A stretch of DNA of 64,000 nt. It comes from Alphaproteobacteria bacterium UBA998 (GTDB lineage Bacteria; Pseudomonadota; Alphaproteobacteria; Rickettsiales; UBA998). The notes below the pieces were generated by a model that saw only the letters and a list, made by a program, of their open reading frames with translations, had not been told where the DNA came from and made no database searches. Positions within the stretch are counted from its first letter, which is position 1, and each line of letters opens with the position of its first letter. The translations under genes were made by a program, and so were the position numbers. Location of the stretch: assembly GCA_002291925.1 (NCBI GenBank), contig DBAY01000057.1:7755-71754 (forward strand). Direction: 5' to 3'. Shown piece by piece: positions 15,658 to 23,936 of this stretch.

Positions 15658-16268
15658 GCCGCGCGCTCCAGCAGGCGGCTGATGGGGGCAAAACTGCGGC
15701 GGTGAATGGGGGTAATGCCATGCCGCTCCAGCGCGGCGAGGTGGGCGGCCGTGCCATAGCCCGCATGCCCGTCGAAGCCATATTCCGGGTATTGGCGGGC
15801 ATAGTCGGCCATGATGCGGTCGCGCGTCACCTTGGCGACGATGGACGCGGCGGCGATGGAGAGGCACCGCGCGTCGCCCTGCACAAACGTATGCTGCGTG
15901 CAGGAAAGCGGGGCGCGCTGGTTGCCGTCGATGAGGGCGGCGTGCAGCATCCCGTAAGAGGGCAGCGCCTCCACCGCGCGCTGCATGGCGAGCAGGCTGG
16001 CGCGCAGGATGTTTAGCGTATCGATCTCCTCGACAGTTGCGAGGCCGGTCGCCACCTCGGCCTGCGCGAGTAGCTGTTCATAGAGCTGTTCGCGGCGGCG
16101 GGCGGAGAGTTTCTTGGAATCGCCGATTCCGTCCGGCAGACACTCAGAGTGCAGGATGACTGCTGCGGCCACCACCGGGCCCGCCAGTGGCCCGCGGCCG
16201 GCTTCATCGACACCGCAGACCAGGCCACCGAAAGATTGCTCGAAACGGATATGAAGCTTAGGTTGCAT
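15654..16268 (-). CDS. rnhB: Ribonuclease HII
   Basis: A 204-residue RNase HII that cuts at ribonucleotides embedded in DNA. The N-terminal motif CGVDEAGRGPLAGPVVAAAV contains the first acidic pair. Further catalytic acids lie in ALIDGNQRAPL and VTRDRIMADYA, and GYGTAAHLAAL with HRRSFAP completes the C-terminal region. It is coupled to the DUF721 gene downstream. Confidence 0.95.
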   Translation of the reverse strand: MQPKLHIRFEQSFGGLVCGVDEAGRGPLAGPVVAAAVILHSECLPDGIGDSKKLSARRREQLYEQLLAQAEVATGLATVEEIDTLNILRASLLAMQRAVEALPSYGMLHAALIDGNQRAPLSCTQHTFVQGDARCLSIAAASIVAKVTRDRIMADYARQYPEYGFDGHAGYGTAAHLAALERHGITPIHRRSFAPISRLLERAA

Positions 16269-16314
16269 GGGCCGGCAGCCTAGCGGCGGGAGGGGCAGGC
16301 GTCAAACCTACCGT

Positions 16315-18060
16315 TCAGATTTGTGATTCCGGCCACTGGCCATGCGCCAGCGACTCCAGCGAAGCGGCGTCGCGCTCTAGCAACTGGCTGTAAATCCAGT
16401 AATCGGTCATCACGTTCTTCACATACTCGCGCGTCTCGCGGTAGGGAATGCTCTCGATGAAGAGCAGCGGATCCACCGCCTCCTTCGCCTGCTCGGCCCA
16501 AGCCTGCAGGCTGCCGGGCCCGGCATTGTAGGCGGCAATCAGGTAAATCAAGTTGGTGCCGATGTAGGGCTGATCCTGCAGGTAGCGCAGATAGCTCTGG
16601 CCCACGCGCAGATTGACATGCGGGTCCTTCAGACCGCCCTTCACGGGGGCAACGGCGAGGTAGGCGCTTTCCTGCCCGTCTGCCACCTGCACATCGAGGG
16701 CGGACTGTTTGTTCACCATATAATGGAAGGTAGACGGGATGATCTGCATCAGCCCCTGCGCTCCGGCCTGGCTGCCGGCGTTGGGGTCGAAACCGGACTC
16801 ACGGCGCACGATGGCCAGCACCAGCGCGGGGTCTACCTTCAGCTCCTCATGCCAGCCCGGCATCGGGTAATGGCTGCGCAGGTCGAGGGTGGCCATCTGG
16901 CTTGCCAGCGGCAGTTGCAGCTTATCGAATTGCAGGGCGGAGGCCGTCCATAGCAGCGCCTTCTGCTCGGTAGGCTCCACGCGGGTGAACACGCCACGGA
17001 TGAGCTTTTCCGCTTCATTCACCTGCCCCGCATCGCGCAGCAGGGCGCTCATGGAAATCAGGCGCAGAACAGGCGCGCGAAGTGCGCGGGTGGAGAGGTT
17101 TTCCTGCCCCGCCGCCAGGGCATGGTGCTCATTTGCCGTGGTTTGCGCCAGAAGGCCGTAGAAGCTGGTTTTGTCATGGGCTGCCGAGGCGAGGTGCTCC
17201 TCCGCATGCTCGGTCTGGCCGAGTTGCGCCGCTGTACGGAAAGCCCAGTAATGTGCCTGCGCCTTCCATTCAGGGCGCTTTTCCTCGGCGGCCCACTCGG
17301 CAATCCGGTGGAACGCGGCATGGCTCTCTTCCGAGCGTCCCAGCTGGTGCGCCGTGAGGCCGGCAATCCACAAGGCGCCGGGGAGCGTCTTCTTCGCCTG
17401 CGCGGCCAACCGGCTCGAGGCCTCATGCGCCGCCTTGTACTGGCGCGCGCTGAACTGCCGCAGCACACCTTCCATCACGGAACGCTGGGAGAGCGTCATG
17501 TTCACATAGAGCGAGGGCGGCTGGGGACGGCGTGCGGCGGGCTTGACCGGGCTTTTCGCCAGCGGGGCGAATTGCTTGGAGAGGGCCGGGTCGAGCGCCG
17601 CCAGGCGCTGCTGGATGCGCGCGGCCTGCGGCAGGAATTCATTATGCGCCAGCCATTCCGTCAGCTCCAGAAGGGTGGGGCGATAGGCAGGGCTTGCCAG
17701 CTTCTCGCCTTGCAGCCACGCCAGCAATTCCTTGTTTTTCAGGTGTTGTGCCGCCTTGTCCAGCTCGGCCCATTGGCGGTCGCGCTGCAGGCGGAAGAGC
17801 TGCTGGTAGATCAGCGCGTCCTCGGCATCAAGCGACTGGGCGCTGAAATACTCTTTCAGTGTCATGTAGTCACTGGAAGGCAGGAACACCTCGGCGGCGG
17901 ACGTGTCAAAGCGGGGCAGGGGGTAGAAACTGGATACACCGGGGGCGATGGCCAGCCACAAAAGCAGCGTGTAAAGGCCTGCGATGTGCAGAGGCTTGTA
18001 GGAAAATCCGCTACATGCGGGGCTTCCAAATGCCTGGAATTTCATATTCCGAAAACGCAT
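16315..18060 (-). CDS. slt: Periplasmic soluble lytic murein transglycosylase
   Basis: A 581-residue protein with an N-terminal hydrophobic segment around residues 25-45 (signal or anchor), a long alpha-helical superhelix and a C-terminal SLT domain. The SLT domain shows VRRESGFDPNAGSQAGAQGL with the catalytic Glu, MQIIPSTFHYM, RVGQSYLRYL and IAAYNAGPGSLQAWA. It cleaves peptidoglycan to 1,6-anhydro-MurNAc products. The start codon lies at 18060, with another ATG five codons later. The gene stands alone. Confidence 0.9.
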   Translation of the reverse strand: MRFRNMKFQAFGSPACSGFSYKPLHIAGLYTLLLWLAIAPGVSSFYPLPRFDTSAAEVFLPSSDYMTLKEYFSAQSLDAEDALIYQQLFRLQRDRQWAELDKAAQHLKNKELLAWLQGEKLASPAYRPTLLELTEWLAHNEFLPQAARIQQRLAALDPALSKQFAPLAKSPVKPAARRPQPPSLYVNMTLSQRSVMEGVLRQFSARQYKAAHEASSRLAAQAKKTLPGALWIAGLTAHQLGRSEESHAAFHRIAEWAAEEKRPEWKAQAHYWAFRTAAQLGQTEHAEEHLASAAHDKTSFYGLLAQTTANEHHALAAGQENLSTRALRAPVLRLISMSALLRDAGQVNEAEKLIRGVFTRVEPTEQKALLWTASALQFDKLQLPLASQMATLDLRSHYPMPGWHEELKVDPALVLAIVRRESGFDPNAGSQAGAQGLMQIIPSTFHYMVNKQSALDVQVADGQESAYLAVAPVKGGLKDPHVNLRVGQSYLRYLQDQPYIGTNLIYLIAAYNAGPGSLQAWAEQAKEAVDPLLFIESIPYRETREYVKNVMTDYWIYSQLLERDAASLESLAHGQWPESQI

Positions 18061-18163
18061 TGCGGACGTGTATACGTTGAAAAATCGTTAATCTCAAGCA
18101 ATAAGCATGCCGAGAATTAAGTTTTCCTGTGTAAGAATGCAATAAGTATCTGGAAAGAATGAC

Positions 18164-18967
18164 CTATTCAGCCAGCAAGTGCTTCAGGACCTGCAGGTCT
18201 TCCCATGCCTGCTTCTTTTGTGCCGGCTGGCGGAGCAGATAGGAAGGGTGAAATGTCACGCGCACAAGAATCTCTTTGCCATCCAGGTACTTGTTCGTGT
18301 AGCTGAAATCACGGCCGCGCAGCTTTGTGGTGCCTTCCTTGCTGTTCAGCAGGGATTTTCCAGCCGTGCCGCCAATCAGCACCAGCCGCTTGGGCTTCAC
18401 CAGCGCAATATGTTTCTCAAGGAAAGGCTGGCAGATCGCCAACTCCTCCGGTGTCGGCGGGCGGTTGCCGGGCGGGCGCCAGAAGAGGGTATTGGTGACG
18501 TAAAACCGGCCACGCGGATAGCCGATGGCGGCAAACATCTGGTCGAGCAGCTTGCCGCTCACCCCGCAGAACGGGATGCCGTGCTTGTCCTCGTCCGCGC
18601 CTGGGGCCTCGCCGACCAGCATGAGGCCGCAGGTGGGGTCGCCATCGGCGAACACGGTATTGGTGGCGGTTTTCTTCAGCGCGCACCCGTCAAAGCCCAT
18701 CACGGCCGCGCGCAACTGCTCCAGCGTACGCGCCTGATCCGCCAGCGCACGCGCTTCCGCGATGGCGGCGGGTGGGGCATCGGAGAGGGCGGGAGCGCGG
18801 GGCGGCACCGGGGCAGCCTTAGCGGGGCTGCGGGTGATGGTGGGCAGAATAGGCTCCGCCGGGGCGGCGTCCACCTTCAGCCGGTCGACCGGCATGGCCT
18901 CGATGACTTCGTCCACTCCGGCGTCGAGATACCATTGCAGCAGCGCCTTTTCCGCATCATTTCCCAT
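18164..18967 (-). CDS. Uracil-DNA glycosylase, family 4-like
   Basis: A 267-residue protein with a Pro/Ala-rich N-terminal extension (residues 35-70). The glycosylase domain has the water-activating motif GEAPGADEDKHGIPF, the RPPGNRPPTPEE loop, and the C-terminal HPSYLLR that grips DNA. In family 4 enzymes four cysteines hold a 4Fe-4S cluster; here two are present (C95, C179) and the others are replaced (F92, W163), so a normal cluster is unlikely. The annotation as a uracil-DNA glycosylase is by motif. Confidence 0.87.
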   Translation of the reverse strand: MGNDAEKALLQWYLDAGVDEVIEAMPVDRLKVDAAPAEPILPTITRSPAKAAPVPPRAPALSDAPPAAIAEARALADQARTLEQLRAAVMGFDGCALKKTATNTVFADGDPTCGLMLVGEAPGADEDKHGIPFCGVSGKLLDQMFAAIGYPRGRFYVTNTLFWRPPGNRPPTPEELAICQPFLEKHIALVKPKRLVLIGGTAGKSLLNSKEGTTKLRGRDFSYTNKYLDGKEILVRVTFHPSYLLRQPAQKKQAWEDLQVLKHLLAE

Positions 18968-19074
18968 GGTGTTAACCTAATGCCGCAGGCCGGGATTGCA
19001 AGCGCTTCGTGCGGGTGGCGCGTGCGTAGGCGCCGTAATTGCGTTATAGTGAGCGCAGCATATAAGGAGTGCCG

Positions 19075-20697
19075 ATGAGCGAGGTGATGGAATGCGACGT
19101 GGTGATCGTGGGGGCGGGCCCGGCAGGGCTCTCTGCCGCGATCCGGCTGGCGCAGCTGGCGAAGACGCAGGGGCGGGAACTCAGCATCATGGTGGTGGAG
19201 AAGGGCTCCGAGGTCGGCGCGCATATCCTCTCCGGCGCCGTGCTGGAGCCGCGCGCGCTGAACGAGTTGCTCCCGGACTGGAAGGAGCGCGTTGCGCCGC
19301 TCGATACCCCGGTCAGCCATGACCGTTTCGCCCTGCTGACTGAGCGGCGCATGGTCTCGCTGCCCACGCCGCCGCAGATGAAGAATCACGGGAATTACAT
19401 TATCTCGCTGGCGAATTTCGTGCGCTGGCTGGGCCGCGAGGCGGAGGCGCTGGGCGTACAGATTTTTCCGGGCTTTCCAGCAGCGGATGTCATCATCGAG
19501 GACGGCGCGGTGCGCGGCATCCTCACCGGCGCGTTCGGCATCGGCAAGGACGGGCAGAAGAAGGACAGTTACCAGCCCGGCATGGAACTCCGCGCGAAAT
19601 TCACGCTGTTCGCCGAGGGCTGCCGCGGCTCGCTCTCGCAGCGGCTGATGGAGACCTTCCGCTTGCGCGAAGGGCGCGACCCGCAGACCTACGCCATCGG
19701 CCTGAAGGAATTATGGGAAGTGGCGCCGGAGCATCATCGCCCCGGCGAGGTGCTGCATACGGTCGGCTGGCCGACGGCGCATGATACCTATGCGGGCTCG
19801 TTCATCTATCACCTGAACGGCGGGCAGATGGCGCTGGGCTATGTCATCGGCCTTGATTACCGCAACCCCTACCTTGACCCCTACCAGGAATTCCAGACTT
19901 TCAAGACGCATCCGGCCATCCGAGCGTTGCTGGAAGGCGGGCGGCGCGTGGCGTATGGGGCGCGGGCGCTGAATGAGGGCGGCTGGCAGTCCATCCCGAA
20001 GCTGAGCTTCCCCGGCGGTGCGCTCATTGGCTGCGCGGCAGGGTTCCTCAACACGCCGAAGATCAAGGGTACGCATACCGCCATGAAATCCGGCATGGTC
20101 GCCGCCAATTGCCTGATGAAGGCGTGGGACGGTCTGCAGCCGGGGCAGATGCTGGATGCATACGAGCCTGCCATTCGTGCCTCATGGGTGGGGCAGGAGC
20201 TGGAGGCGGCACGCAATATCCGCCCTGGCTTCCATCGCGGGCTGTGGGCCGGGCTCGCCCATGCGGCGCTCGATACCTACGTGCTGCGCGGCAAGGCGCC
20301 GTGGACGCTGCATCACCGGCCTGATCACAGCGCGCTGAAACCCGCGGCGGAATGCACGCCGCCCGTCTATCCGCGGCCGGATGGCGTGGTGACCTTCGCG
20401 CGGCTGGATTCCGTTGCGCTCACCGGCACCAACCATGAGGAGGACCAACCCGCGCACCTGACGCTGCGCGATGTAGCCGTGCCGATACAGTATAACCTGC
20501 CCATCTATGACGCGCCGGAGCAGCGTTACTGTCCGGCGGGCGTGTATGAGATCGTGGGCGAGGAGAATGGGCGGCGTCTGCAGATCAATGCGCAGAACTG
20601 TATCCACTGCAAGACCTGCGATATCAAGGATCCGACGCAGAATATCGTCTGGGTCACCCCCGAAGGCGGCGGCGGGCCGAATTATCCGAATATGTGA
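19075..20697 (+). CDS. Electron-transfer flavoprotein-ubiquinone oxidoreductase
   Basis: A 540-residue FAD and 4Fe-4S enzyme that passes electrons from ETF to ubiquinone at the inner membrane. It shows VVIVGAGPAGLSAAIRL (FAD), GAHILSGAVLEPRAL, the quinone-binding region, and the C-terminal cluster ligands in CPAGVYEI and NCIHCKTCDIKDPTQNI. The ATG at 19075 follows AAGGAG at the right distance. ETF genes are not adjacent. Confidence 0.95.
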   Translation: MSEVMECDVVIVGAGPAGLSAAIRLAQLAKTQGRELSIMVVEKGSEVGAHILSGAVLEPRALNELLPDWKERVAPLDTPVSHDRFALLTERRMVSLPTPPQMKNHGNYIISLANFVRWLGREAEALGVQIFPGFPAADVIIEDGAVRGILTGAFGIGKDGQKKDSYQPGMELRAKFTLFAEGCRGSLSQRLMETFRLREGRDPQTYAIGLKELWEVAPEHHRPGEVLHTVGWPTAHDTYAGSFIYHLNGGQMALGYVIGLDYRNPYLDPYQEFQTFKTHPAIRALLEGGRRVAYGARALNEGGWQSIPKLSFPGGALIGCAAGFLNTPKIKGTHTAMKSGMVAANCLMKAWDGLQPGQMLDAYEPAIRASWVGQELEAARNIRPGFHRGLWAGLAHAALDTYVLRGKAPWTLHHRPDHSALKPAAECTPPVYPRPDGVVTFARLDSVALTGTNHEEDQPAHLTLRDVAVPIQYNLPIYDAPEQRYCPAGVYEIVGEENGRRLQINAQNCIHCKTCDIKDPTQNIVWVTPEGGGGPNYPNM

Positions 20698-20717
20698 TGG
20701 CGCGGGTGCGGGCCTGC

Positions 20718-20839
20718 ATCCTTCGACAGGCTCAGGATGAGGAGCGGGAGTGGGGGAATCTGGCTGAGTATGTCGCCCCAGCGGATGCCGGGGTCTGGCG
20801 GTTCCTCACAGGGGCACCCCGCAACAAGTGCGGGGTGAC
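20718..20839. repeat. Cluster of short palindromes
   Basis: The gap between the ETF-QO gene and the next small gene holds CCTTCGACAGGCTCAGGATG (about 20719-20738) and CACCCCGCAACAAGTGCGGG (20815-20834), the latter a CACCCCGC-type palindrome. No gene was seen in this gap. Confidence 0.55.
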
Positions 20840-20944
20840 AATGACGCGTCATTCCTGGGCGTGGAGCGGGACCGGAATCTCTGAGTGATACGAAGGAGTT
20901 CCTGCGCAGCCTTTAAGGTTCGCAGGATGACGGGAAAAGCCCGC

Positions 20945-21133
20945 TTACGCGACGTCCTTGTAAGCGATGGCGAGGCCGCTGACCTTGTCCATCACCAGTT
21001 CACCGGACTCGTACATGGCGGCGATGTAGCGCGTGTTGCCGTTGATGTAGAGCACGGGCTTCACGGTTTTGCCATTGTACTTGCGGAGTTCAGTGACGCG
21101 GCCACGATTCTCCGGGTTATTCTTGCTGCTCAT
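20945..21133 (-). CDS. Small conserved-looking protein of unknown function
   Basis: A 62-residue, slightly basic, soluble protein beginning MSSKNNPENRGRVTELRKYN and containing KPVLYINGNTRYIAAMYESG. The ATG is preceded by GGAGGAGCTTCC, a strong ribosome-binding site, which supports expression. It looks like a small beta-rich fold. I do not recognise a family and propose no function. Confidence 0.6.
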   Translation of the reverse strand: MSSKNNPENRGRVTELRKYNGKTVKPVLYINGNTRYIAAMYESGELVMDKVSGLAIAYKDVA

Positions 21134-21282
21134 GGAAGCTCCTCCGATAACAAGCGATGATGAGGCCGAAAGCCAAGACCGGGGAATATAATCATTTTGA
21201 TTTCCACGGCAAGACTTATTTGCAATCGGCGGATTAGCTGGGGTATAGTCATATCAACAACCCATCAAGAATAGACTGTTTC

Positions 21283-23067
21283 ATGGCATCTCTTTTTTCA
21301 CGCCTTGTCCTTGCCCTGTTGCTGCTTGGCCTGCTGACCTTCTGGTCGTACCGCACTCCGCCGCAGCCGCCCCCTGCCGAGGCCTCGGTGGAAAATGCCA
21401 TGCTCCGACCGGCGCCCACGCTTACCGGCAGCTATCTGGCCGCCCGCCATGCCAGCATGCATTCCGACAGCCGCGCCGCGTCGGACTTTCTGTCGCAAGC
21501 CCTGACCCACGCGCCGCAGGACAAGGAACTGACCACGCAGGCGGTGCGTAACCTCCTGATGGCAGGCGATCTTGACCGCGCCGTGAAGCTGGCCCGCGAG
21601 AAAACGGCCATGGAGGTGAAAAGCCCCATCATCCATATGACGCTCTTCATCGATGAGGCGCGGCAGGGCAACTGGGAGCTGGCGGACAAGCACCTACAGA
21701 ATATCCGCGCTTACGGCCTGCAAGCCATCACCCTGCCGTACCTGCAGGCATGGACGCAACTGGGCGAAACCGGCACATTGAAGCTGCCGAAAGCGCCGCT
21801 TCAGCTGAAGCAGAGCTTTTACGATTCCTTCCAGTATTTCCAGACCGGTCTGCTGGCGGATGCCGCCGGAGAGAAGGAACTGGCCGCTGAATCCTATGAT
21901 AAAATGCTGGCCGACATGGCCGTCGTCCCCGGCCGGTTTGTGACGGTGGCGGTGCAGTTCTACCTGCGGGAGGGCAATGAGGCGCGCGCTACGGAAATTT
22001 ATGAGGACTACCTGAATGCCAATAGCGGCGACCTCACCAGGCAGGCGGTTAGCGTACCTGAAGCCATTGCCGCCCTCAAAAACGGCAAGGGCGCGGTGCG
22101 CAATGCCAAGGACGGAGTGGCCGAAGTGATGCTGACCATGGCCAGCATGCTGCATGCCGAGATGGTGGATCGCGAAGCGCTGGTTTACGCACAGCTTGGC
22201 CTCTCGATGCGGCCTGATCTGGGGGACGCGCATTATCTCCTCGGCGAAATCTATGAGACGAGCGGCAAGAAAAAAATTGCGCTGCAATCCTATGACGCCG
22301 TGCCGAAAGACAGCCCGCTTCACCGGCATGCCTCGCTCCGCCGGGCACTGCTGCTGGATGAAACCGGGCATACGCAGCAGGCCATCCAAATGCTGCAACA
22401 GATGGCACGCACCGAACCGCGTCCGAGCGATGTCTACATGACGCTGGCCGACCTGCTGCGCGGGCAGGAGAAATATCAGGACGCCGCCCGCGCCTACACG
22501 CAGGCCATTGAGGCGCTGGGCCCGGTGAAGCCGCAGCACTGGCCGCTCTTCTTCACGCGCGGCATCAGCTATGAGCGCGCCGGGGAGTGGGAGAAGGCCG
22601 AGGCCGACCTGCTGCGCGCGTTCTCGCTGGAGCCCGAGCAGCCGGATGTGAAGAACTACCTTGCCTATAGCTGGCTGCTGATGGGCAAGAATATGGACAA
22701 GGCTACCGAAATGCTCGAGCAGGCCTCGCTCAGCCGCCCGGATGACGGGCACATCATCGACAGCCTCGCCTGGGCGCATTACCTCACCGGCAATTACGAG
22801 AAGGCGCTCGCCCTCATTGAGCAGGCCGTGGAGATCATGCCGCACGACGCCACCGTGAACGACCATTACGGCGACATCCTCTGGCGTGCCGGACGGCGCA
22901 CCGAGGCCCGCTATCAGTGGGAGCGCGCGCTCGCCTTCAAGCCGGAGCCGAAGGACAAGTCGGCGATTGAGCAGAAGCTGGTGGCCGGACTGCCCGCGGC
23001 ACCGGCGGCGCGTCCGACCAGCACGGCATCCTCCGCTGCCCCCAGCTCTGCGGTGGCGCATCCCTAA
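21283..23067 (+). CDS. Membrane-anchored TPR-repeat protein
   Basis: The 594-residue protein starts with an uncleaved signal anchor (LVLALLLLGLLTFW) and is otherwise all-helical with many tetratricopeptide repeats, such as ALVYAQLGLSMRPDLGDAHY, ADLLRAFSLEPEQPDVKNYL and LAWAHYLTGNYEKALALIEQ. The C-terminal 30 residues are low-complexity Ala/Pro/Ser. Such proteins act as periplasmic scaffolds; the partner is unknown. The stop codon shares a base with the ispE start (TAATG), so the two are coupled. Confidence 0.85.
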   Translation: MASLFSRLVLALLLLGLLTFWSYRTPPQPPPAEASVENAMLRPAPTLTGSYLAARHASMHSDSRAASDFLSQALTHAPQDKELTTQAVRNLLMAGDLDRAVKLAREKTAMEVKSPIIHMTLFIDEARQGNWELADKHLQNIRAYGLQAITLPYLQAWTQLGETGTLKLPKAPLQLKQSFYDSFQYFQTGLLADAAGEKELAAESYDKMLADMAVVPGRFVTVAVQFYLREGNEARATEIYEDYLNANSGDLTRQAVSVPEAIAALKNGKGAVRNAKDGVAEVMLTMASMLHAEMVDREALVYAQLGLSMRPDLGDAHYLLGEIYETSGKKKIALQSYDAVPKDSPLHRHASLRRALLLDETGHTQQAIQMLQQMARTEPRPSDVYMTLADLLRGQEKYQDAARAYTQAIEALGPVKPQHWPLFFTRGISYERAGEWEKAEADLLRAFSLEPEQPDVKNYLAYSWLLMGKNMDKATEMLEQASLSRPDDGHIIDSLAWAHYLTGNYEKALALIEQAVEIMPHDATVNDHYGDILWRAGRRTEARYQWERALAFKPEPKDKSAIEQKLVAGLPAAPAARPTSTASSAAPSSAVAHP

Positions 23068-23933
23068 TGGCGGAGCGGATGGCGCATACCCGCGCCAAGC
23101 TCAATCTGTCGCTTCGCATCACCGGCCGGCGGGCCGATGGTTATCATCTGCTGCAAAGTCTGGTGGCGTTCGCCGAGGTGGGGGATGTGCTCCACGCTGC
23201 CCCCGCTGAACGTCTCACCCTGGAAATCACTGGCCCACAGGCCGCCACGCTCTCCGCCGGGCCTGATAATCTGGTGCTGCGCGCGGCGGAGCAGCTGCGC
23301 GAGCTGACGGGTGCCCGCAACAGTGCGGCTCTGATACTGGAGAAGCATCTGCCCGTGGCCTCCGGCATCGGCGGTGGCTCCGGCGATGCGGCCGCGGCAC
23401 TGCGGCTGCTGTGCGACCTATGGGGCATTTCGCTGGCCACGGCGGACTGGCAGCATCTGGCGGATCGTCTGGGGGCTGATATGCCCGTCTGCCTGCTTGG
23501 GCAGGCCGCATGGATGGAAGGCATTGGCGAAACCCTGACGCCGCTGGCGGATTTCCCGCCATGCGCGGCCGTGCTCATCAACCCTCGCGAAGCGCTGCCA
23601 ACGCCGCAGGTCTTTGCCGCCTACCGGGAGAGTGGGCAGCCCTTTTCCGCCGCGCATGCGCCGTTGCCGCATTTTGCCAGTCGCGAGGCGCTGTTCGCAT
23701 TCCTTGCGGGCGAGGAAAACGACCTGGCGGAGAGCGCCTGCGCGTTGATGCCTGCCATCCGGGCGAGGCTCGAAGCGCTGGCGGCGCTGCCTGCTGTCCG
23801 CATTGCCCGCGTAAGTGGCAGTGGGGCCACCTGTTTTGGATTATGCGCCCGTTTGAGTGATGCGGAAGCCGCCGCCACCCAGTTGCGCCAAGCCTTCCCC
23901 GCCGATTGGATTGCCGCCGCGCCGCTGCGCTGA
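23067..23933 (+). CDS. ispE: 4-diphosphocytidyl-2-C-methyl-D-erythritol kinase
   Basis: A 288-residue GHMP kinase that phosphorylates CDP-methylerythritol in the non-mevalonate isoprenoid pathway. It shows AHTRAKLNLSLRITGRRADG, the GHMP glycine loop PVASGIGGGSGDAAAALRLL, LGADMPVCLLG and the C-terminal RVSGSGATCFGL. The start overlaps the TPR gene stop by one base. Confidence 0.95.
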   Translation: MAERMAHTRAKLNLSLRITGRRADGYHLLQSLVAFAEVGDVLHAAPAERLTLEITGPQAATLSAGPDNLVLRAAEQLRELTGARNSAALILEKHLPVASGIGGGSGDAAAALRLLCDLWGISLATADWQHLADRLGADMPVCLLGQAAWMEGIGETLTPLADFPPCAAVLINPREALPTPQVFAAYRESGQPFSAAHAPLPHFASREALFAFLAGEENDLAESACALMPAIRARLEALAALPAVRIARVSGSGATCFGLCARLSDAEAAATQLRQAFPADWIAAAPLR

Positions 23934-23936
23934 CGC

